Origin: JALYTY01 sp964546935
GTDB lineage: Bacteria; Vulcanimicrobiota; Vulcanimicrobiia; Vulcanimicrobiales; Vulcanimicrobiaceae
DNA length: 9,974 bases
Reading direction: 5' to 3'
Assembly (NCBI GenBank): GCA_964546935.1
Contig: CAZJLJ010000089.1
Coordinates: 1 to 9,974, forward strand
Shown here: positions 6,170 to 9,974 of the stretch, in pieces
How positions within the stretch are numbered: position 1 is the stretch's first letter
How the letters are laid out: each line of letters begins with the position of its first letter
The notes under the pieces: model-generated
Told to the model about the DNA's origin: nothing
Databases searched by the model: none
What the model saw: the letters and a program-made list of their open reading frames with translations, nothing else
Program-made: the position numbers and the translations under genes

Positions 6170-6733
6170 CAAGCATTCGTACCGATGCCGGTACGCGCAC
6201 GTCCGGTTGTGCTGGGTACGGTGCTCTTTCTTGCTTCCGAGCTGATGTTTTTCGCCGCGCTCTTTGCGGCGTACTACGACCTGCGCGCGAACCGCGGAAC
6301 ATGGCCGCCTGCCGGCGTGCACTTGAATGTTATCGAATCGGGGTTCGGCACATTTTTACTCTTTGCCGCGAGTGTTGTTATGGTTTTAGCAACGCGTGCG
6401 ATGGACAAGGAGCGAGACGCGGCAGCGCGCTGGTGGACGATAAGCGCCGTGGTTGCCGCCGCCTCGTTCGTCGTGTTGTCGCTCCATGGCTACATGGGCA
6501 ACTCATTCACCATTGCGACCAATGCGTACGGGTCTATCTATTACACGATGACCGGTTTTCATTTGCTTCACGTCATCGCCGGCATCGGTATTTTGCTGGC
6601 GCTTGCGATCGGAATGCGAAGCCCCGCCTTGCGCGCGTCGTGCCGTGAAGGCGCGGAGGCGATGACCTACTATTGGCATTTCGTCTTCATCGTCTGGGTG
6701 GGAATCTGGGCGACCATTTACTTGATTCGATGA
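6137..6733 (+). CDS. ctaE: Cytochrome c oxidase subunit III, short five-helix type
   Basis: Core membrane subunit that stabilises subunit I during proton pumping and oxygen turnover. It has 198 residues and about five membrane helices, lacking the two N-terminal helices of mitochondrial-type subunit III, as in actinobacterial CtaE. Diagnostic segments are LFLASELMFFAALFAAYY with conserved E35, YYTMTGFHLLHVIAGIG with H142 and H145, and the terminal YYWHFVFIVWVGIWATIYLI. It leads the plus-strand operon, diverging from ctaC, and couples to qcrA through ATGA (6730-6733). The start is uncertain. The GTG at 6137 gives a basic 16-residue lead, while the ATG at 6185 begins just before helix 1 and leaves the inverted repeats non-coding. 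Neither has a convincing ribosome site. Placing subunit III with bc1 genes, apart from subunits I and II, is the actinobacterial arrangement. Confidence 0.93.
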   Translation: MSAQVRKTNVRQAFVPMPVRARPVVLGTVLFLASELMFFAALFAAYYDLRANRGTWPPAGVHLNVIESGFGTFLLFAASVVMVLATRAMDKERDAAARWWTISAVVAAASFVVLSLHGYMGNSFTIATNAYGSIYYTMTGFHLLHVIAGIGILLALAIGMRSPALRASCREGAEAMTYYWHFVFIVWVGIWATIYLIR

Positions 6734-7539
6734 GCTTTCGAGATCGTGCAATCGTTGCTGCGCTGGCCGCTTCCATCATCGGAAGCGCGTTATTTATTGT
6801 CTCCTACGCAACGGGCGGGGACCGTCTTTACGAAGGGCTGTCGCTCGCGCTCGCGGTGGCCGGACTTTGTGGCGCCACCCTTGGCTGGGCGTTCTGGATT
6901 CTTCCCCCGGAGCAGGTTGTAGATTTGCGGGACGATTATCCGTCGCCGCCCGTTGTGCGCCGCGCAGAGAGCGCCGAAGTTCGGGAAGCCTTTGAAGAGT
7001 TCAACCGCAAACGTGCGCTGGTTCGCATGTTGTACGCCGCGCTAGGCATCTTTGGAATTGCACTCGTCGTACCAATTCGATCGCTTGGGCCGCGTGTTGA
7101 CGACGTGCTCTTTCATACGAAATGGCGGCGCGGGAATCGTTTGGTGCGAGAGGACGGCCGGCCAGTTCGATTGACGGAGCTGAACGTTGATTCGGTCGTA
7201 ACGGTTTTCCCGGAAGACGCATTGGGCGACGCACAGTCGCAAGCGATGTTGATACGCCTTCCGGATGGAGTCGCAAATAGCGCACAAGGTTATATTGCAT
7301 ACTCGAAGATTTGCACTCATGCCGGTTGTCCCGTAGCGCTCTACCGTGCCGGCTCGAAACAACTCATGTGTCCATGCCATCAATCCGTTTTCGATGTTGT
7401 CGATAACGGTGCGGTAGTTGCGGGACCGGCGGATCACGCGCTTCCGCGATTGCCGATCGCCGTTGACGGCGAAGGTTATCTTCGCGCGACGGGCGACTTT
7501 CCCGAACCGGTTGGTCCCGGTTTTTGGGAACGCGGGTGA
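6730..7539 (+). CDS. qcrA: Rieske iron-sulfur protein of the cytochrome bc complex, three-helix type
   Basis: Takes an electron from quinol at the Qo site through its 2Fe-2S cluster and passes it to a c-type cytochrome. It has 269 residues. Helices 1 and 2 are about 5-27 and 35-58, a charged loop follows (about 62-97), helix 3 is about 98-118, and then comes the extracytoplasmic Rieske domain. Cluster motifs are CTHAGC at 195-200 and CPCHQS at 214-219. The expected ligands are C195, H197, C214 and H217, with a C200-C216 disulfide. Three helices, in place of the usual one, together with CPCHQS in place of CPCHGS are characteristic of actinobacterial QcrA. The start is the ATG overlapping the ctaE stop (6730-6733); a longer frame from 6673 runs inside ctaE and was not used. 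It couples to qcrB through GTGA. Confidence 0.96.
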   Translation: MSFRDRAIVAALAASIIGSALFIVSYATGGDRLYEGLSLALAVAGLCGATLGWAFWILPPEQVVDLRDDYPSPPVVRRAESAEVREAFEEFNRKRALVRMLYAALGIFGIALVVPIRSLGPRVDDVLFHTKWRRGNRLVREDGRPVRLTELNVDSVVTVFPEDALGDAQSQAMLIRLPDGVANSAQGYIAYSKICTHAGCPVALYRAGSKQLMCPCHQSVFDVVDNGAVVAGPADHALPRLPIAVDGEGYLRATGDFPEPVGPGFWERG

Positions 7540-8909
7540 CAACGGTGGTAGAACGTTTCCTGCTTTGGATCGACGACCGGCTTGGAACGGCGCACTTTGT
7601 GAGCCACGCACTGCGCAAAGCATTTCCCGACCACTGGTCGTTCATGCTAGGCGAGATCAACATGTATGCATTCTTGGTCTTGGTGGCCACGGGAACGTTC
7701 TTAGCGTTTTTCTTCGATCCGAACGCGTCAAAGTCAACCTATCATGGCCCATATAGGTTGCTCGACGGCGTCTCAGTCTCTAATGCCTATGCTTCAGCCA
7801 TGCGCTTGAGCTTCGAAGTAAACGGCGGTCTTCTCATGCGGCAGATTCATCATTGGACGGCGCTCGTCTTTGTGGCGGGCATTATCGTTCATATGGGCCG
7901 TATTTTCTTTACAGCGGCATATCGCAAGCCGCGCGAAATCAATTGGGTGATCGGCGTTTTGCTCTTTATGACGGCGATGCTCGCAGGTTTTACGGGATAC
8001 TCGCTTCCCGATGATTTGCTCAGCGGCGTCGGACTACGAATCGCGGATTCCGTCGCACTTTCGGTACCGATTATCGGAACCTGGGCCTCTTTTCTTCTGT
8101 TGAACGGCGCGTTTCCGAGCGAACAGATGATTCCGCGTCTCTTTGTTGCGCATGTGTACCTTATTCCGGCGGCCATCGCGGCGCTTATCGGCGTTCACCT
8201 TGTCATCATCTGGAGACAGAAACATACGCAGTTCCCCGGCCCAGGACGAACCGAGCAGAATGTCGTGGGTTCACCAATGGTTCCAAACTACGCTGCGAAG
8301 TCGATTGCGCTGATGCTGGCCGTTACTGCGGTTGTCGTGATTCTCGGTGCGGCGGTGCAGATCAATCCTATTTGGTTATGGGGCCCGTATGAGCCGTGGC
8401 AAGTGCTGTCGCCTGCGCAACCGGATTGGTATGTCGGTTGGCTTGAAGGCGCTTTGCGATTAGGGCCGCCACTGGCAATCCACCTCTTTGGACACACGAT
8501 CCCGTCACCGTTTTGGCCGGCCGTGGTTTTGCCGGGAGCACTCTTTCTTTTCCTCTTATGCTGGCCTTGGATCGAAGCCGCGTTTACGGAGGACAAGCGC
8601 GCGCACCATTTGCTCGACCGGCCACGCGACAATCCGATTCGCACCGCAATCGGCGCTTCAGTCTTCGTTTTCGCGCTGGGTTTGACGCTCGCCGGAAGTG
8701 GTGACGTCCAAGCGCGGTACGTGCACGAGCCCATTACAACAATCACGCAGTTCTATCGTCTTTTTTGTATCTTGGCGCCGATCGCGGCGTTCTTCGTTAC
8801 ATTGGGAGTCGCAGCGGAGTTAAAAGCGCGGTCGGGCGTGCATAAAGCCCCGCGTGTTCGGTTGCGCCGGAACGCTCAAGGCGGTTTTGAAGAGGAACCG
8901 CTACCGTGA
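7536..8909 (+). CDS. qcrB: Cytochrome b subunit of the quinol:cytochrome c oxidoreductase
   Basis: Membrane subunit that oxidises quinol at the Qo site and recycles electrons through two b haems. It has 457 residues and about eight or nine helices, with cytochrome b6-like and subunit IV-like halves fused. Haem ligands are H105 in RQIHHW with H119 in IVHMGR, and H206 in VAHVY with H221 in GVHLV. The intervening counts are 13 and 14 residues, the b6-type pattern (mitochondrial cytochrome b has 13 and 13). The Qo-site motif is PDWY at 296-299, a variant of PEWY. The C-terminal tail is soluble and basic, then acidic. I chose the GTG at 7536 because it forms a GTGA overlap with qcrA, like its neighbours; an in-frame TTG at 7524 is the alternative. 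ctaG follows through GTGA (8906-8909). Confidence 0.96.
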   Translation: MTTVVERFLLWIDDRLGTAHFVSHALRKAFPDHWSFMLGEINMYAFLVLVATGTFLAFFFDPNASKSTYHGPYRLLDGVSVSNAYASAMRLSFEVNGGLLMRQIHHWTALVFVAGIIVHMGRIFFTAAYRKPREINWVIGVLLFMTAMLAGFTGYSLPDDLLSGVGLRIADSVALSVPIIGTWASFLLLNGAFPSEQMIPRLFVAHVYLIPAAIAALIGVHLVIIWRQKHTQFPGPGRTEQNVVGSPMVPNYAAKSIALMLAVTAVVVILGAAVQINPIWLWGPYEPWQVLSPAQPDWYVGWLEGALRLGPPLAIHLFGHTIPSPFWPAVVLPGALFLFLLCWPWIEAAFTEDKRAHHLLDRPRDNPIRTAIGASVFVFALGLTLAGSGDVQARYVHEPITTITQFYRLFCILAPIAAFFVTLGVAAELKARSGVHKAPRVRLRRNAQGGFEEEPLP

Positions 8910-9592
8910 ACGGAACAGCATGGCGCTCCTGCGCCTTGGCTTTGGCGGTCATTGCGGCGGCGATCGCGTTTTCGCCGCAACTAGATGTTTTGGCCGATGC
9001 GTTCTTTGCATGGCATATGGTTCAGCACATGGTCCTGCTGTTTATCGTTCCGGCACTCGCCTTAATGGCACAGCCCTTCTTTGCGTTTAGACTTGTCGCC
9101 GGCAAAGAACAAACGGCGAAAGCCGTTCGACTAAGTCGACCGCTCCACGCCCTGTCGCAGCCGGCGGTGGCATTGACATTTTTCATCGCCGTCCTGTGGA
9201 TGACTCATTACTCCGCGTTATACGAGTTTTCACTCGAGAACCAGTGGGCGCACGTAATGGAGCACGGCTTGTACCTTTTAGCTGGAACGGTTTTCTGGTT
9301 ACCGGTCGTGGCGCCCGCACCGCTTCGTCCGCCGTCATTTCCGGTGCGCCTTTTGTATTTGTTCGTCGCGATGCCGCAGGGAGCGCTTCTCGCCCTTGCT
9401 TTGAATAGCGCCAGGACACCGCTTTACGCCCATTACGCTGCGCTCCATGGGGTTGCAGATGCCCTTGCCGACCAATCCAATGCGGCGGCGGTAATGTGGA
9501 TCGCCGGCGGCTTGATTCTCTTTACCGCGTTTTTGGTTGCATTCGGTGTATGGGCGGCGCGAGAGAATCGCGGATCGGCCGTTAGCCTATAA
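8906..9592 (+). CDS. ctaG: CtaG-like cytochrome c oxidase copper-assembly protein (caa3_CtaG family)
   Basis: Polytopic membrane protein of the caa3_CtaG family, needed in Bacillus and relatives for building the oxidase, probably for copper delivery to Cu(B). It is unrelated to the proteobacterial CtaG/Cox11. It has 228 residues and about six or seven hydrophobic segments. Family motifs are WHMVQHMVLLFIVPALALMA with H37 and H41, MTHYSALYEFSL with H101, and WAHVMEHGLYLLAGTVFW with H116, E119 and H120; these histidines are plausible copper ligands. The GTG start is supported by AGAGGA at 8891-8896, 9 bases upstream, and by the GTGA overlap with qcrB. It ends the plus-strand operon and overlaps the convergent cytochrome gene tail-to-tail by 6 bases (9587-9592). 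Family membership is solid; the precise copper role is by analogy. Confidence 0.9.
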   Translation: MNGTAWRSCALALAVIAAAIAFSPQLDVLADAFFAWHMVQHMVLLFIVPALALMAQPFFAFRLVAGKEQTAKAVRLSRPLHALSQPAVALTFFIAVLWMTHYSALYEFSLENQWAHVMEHGLYLLAGTVFWLPVVAPAPLRPPSFPVRLLYLFVAMPQGALLALALNSARTPLYAHYAALHGVADALADQSNAAAVMWIAGGLILFTAFLVAFGVWAARENRGSAVSL

Positions 9593-9937
9593 CGACTGAA
9601 CGTAAGCCGCTACGTCTCGAACTTGCGCTTTAGTGAGCATTTTTGGATAGAGTTTGGGCATCGGCGGCTGCGGATCTTCAATCCAAGAAACCGTTGCACT
9701 GAATTCCATACGAGACGCTTCGTTTCGCAGTGACGGGCCCACAACGCCGCCCTCCAAGCCTGTTGCGCCGTGGCACGTCGCGCAATTGCTGACGTAAATT
9801 TGCTTACCGGCTACCCTGTCGCCGCCGGAGGTTGCTGCCGTGCCTATCGTTGTGTCGTTCTTTTCAGTCACCGCCGGTGAACAGGCGCTGAGAATCGCGA
9901 CAAACGCTGAAAGTCGAGCAATAAGCAGCCAACGCAT
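9587..9937 (-). CDS. Monoheme c-type cytochrome lipoprotein
   Basis: A 116-residue small cytochrome c, probably an electron shuttle on the outer face of the membrane. Residues 1-18 are a signal ending in a lipobox (AILSAC), with C19 as lipid anchor. A Thr/Ser/Gly-rich flexible stretch (20-40) tethers the haem domain. The haem site is CATCH at 52-56, with H56 as proximal ligand. The distal Met is probably M93 in PPMPKLYPKMLT, with M100 the alternative. The C-terminal helix is LTKAQVRDVAAYVQSL, the usual end of a class I cytochrome c. The ATG at 9937 has a strong ribosome site, GAGGGAG (complement of 9944-9950). It is the only c-type cytochrome in the window, so it is the natural candidate donor for Cu(A) in ctaC; this is inferred from context only. 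Confidence 0.93.
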   Translation of the reverse strand: MRWLLIARLSAFVAILSACSPAVTEKNDTTIGTAATSGGDRVAGKQIYVSNCATCHGATGLEGGVVGPSLRNEASRMEFSATVSWIEDPQPPMPKLYPKMLTKAQVRDVAAYVQSL

Positions 9938-9942
9938 CCAAA

Positions 9943-9950
9943 TCTCCCTC
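9943..9950 (-). promoter_or_regulatory. Ribosome binding site of the monoheme cytochrome gene
   Basis: On the minus strand GAGGGAGA ends 5 bases before the ATG at 9937. It is the strongest Shine-Dalgarno sequence in the window. It contrasts with the coupled genes, most of which have no clear ribosome site, and fits a gene that starts its own transcript. Any promoter would lie beyond the window edge. Confidence 0.6.
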
Positions 9951-9974
9951 GCTCGGTTCTACCCATGATTCCGG

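Noticed and set aside
7042..7623. Minus-strand ORF of 193 residues opposite qcrA/qcrB
   Set aside because: Antisense to the Rieske domain and its cluster motifs, with low-quality composition and no motif.
1..9974. CRISPR arrays, insertion sequences, attachment sites, tRNA or rRNA genes
   Set aside because: Read through on both strands: no spaced direct repeats, transposase-like ORF, terminal repeats or folded RNA gene was found.

Overview
The window is a compact block of aerobic respiration genes from a free-living, moderately GC-rich bacterium. The cytochrome genes (three-helix Rieske protein with a CPCHQS cluster motif, long fused cytochrome b, small four-helix oxidase subunit IV, short subunit III) look most like actinobacterial bcc-aa3 systems. 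The lipoprotein signals, the peptide-binding protein next to tsaD and the missing qcrC do not fit a standard actinobacterium. My inference is a deep-branching phylum with an actinobacterial-type chain, such as Ca. Eremiobacterota/WPS-2 or Ca. Dormibacterota. The sequence alone does not settle this.

Layout. Positions 3-74 may hold the 3' end of a plus-strand gene, followed by a small charged plus-strand ORF (123-347). From there to about 6.1 kb the genes lie on the minus strand. In transcription order they are ctaC (oxidase subunit II), ctaD (subunit I), ctaF (subunit IV), a 45-base gap, tsaD (tRNA t6A synthesis), an orphan family 5 substrate-binding lipoprotein, and a small secreted protein with a duplicated helical unit. 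From about 6.1 kb to 9.59 kb the plus strand carries ctaE (subunit III), qcrA (Rieske), qcrB (cytochrome b) and a CtaG-like oxidase copper-assembly protein. The last gene is a monoheme c-type cytochrome lipoprotein on the minus strand (9587-9937), converging on ctaG.

How it works together. QcrA and QcrB oxidise menaquinol or ubiquinol. CtaC, CtaD, CtaE and CtaF form an A-type haem-copper oxidase with all Cu(B), haem, K-channel and D-channel residues checked in CtaD. CtaG would load copper. No qcrC or cytochrome c1 gene is present and CtaC has no fused cytochrome c domain, so the monoheme lipoprotein is the only visible candidate for carrying electrons from the Rieske centre to Cu(A). The two halves diverge from a short intergenic region around 6079-6184 that contains nested inverted repeats.

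A strong organisational feature is that seven same-strand gene junctions are 4-base ATGA or GTGA start/stop overlaps, which points to tight translational coupling. No tRNA, rRNA, CRISPR array, insertion sequence or prophage gene was recognised. No wholly novel system is evident. The items most worth a second look are the bc complex without qcrC, the duplicated-repeat secreted protein, the divergent control region and the structured tsaD leader.
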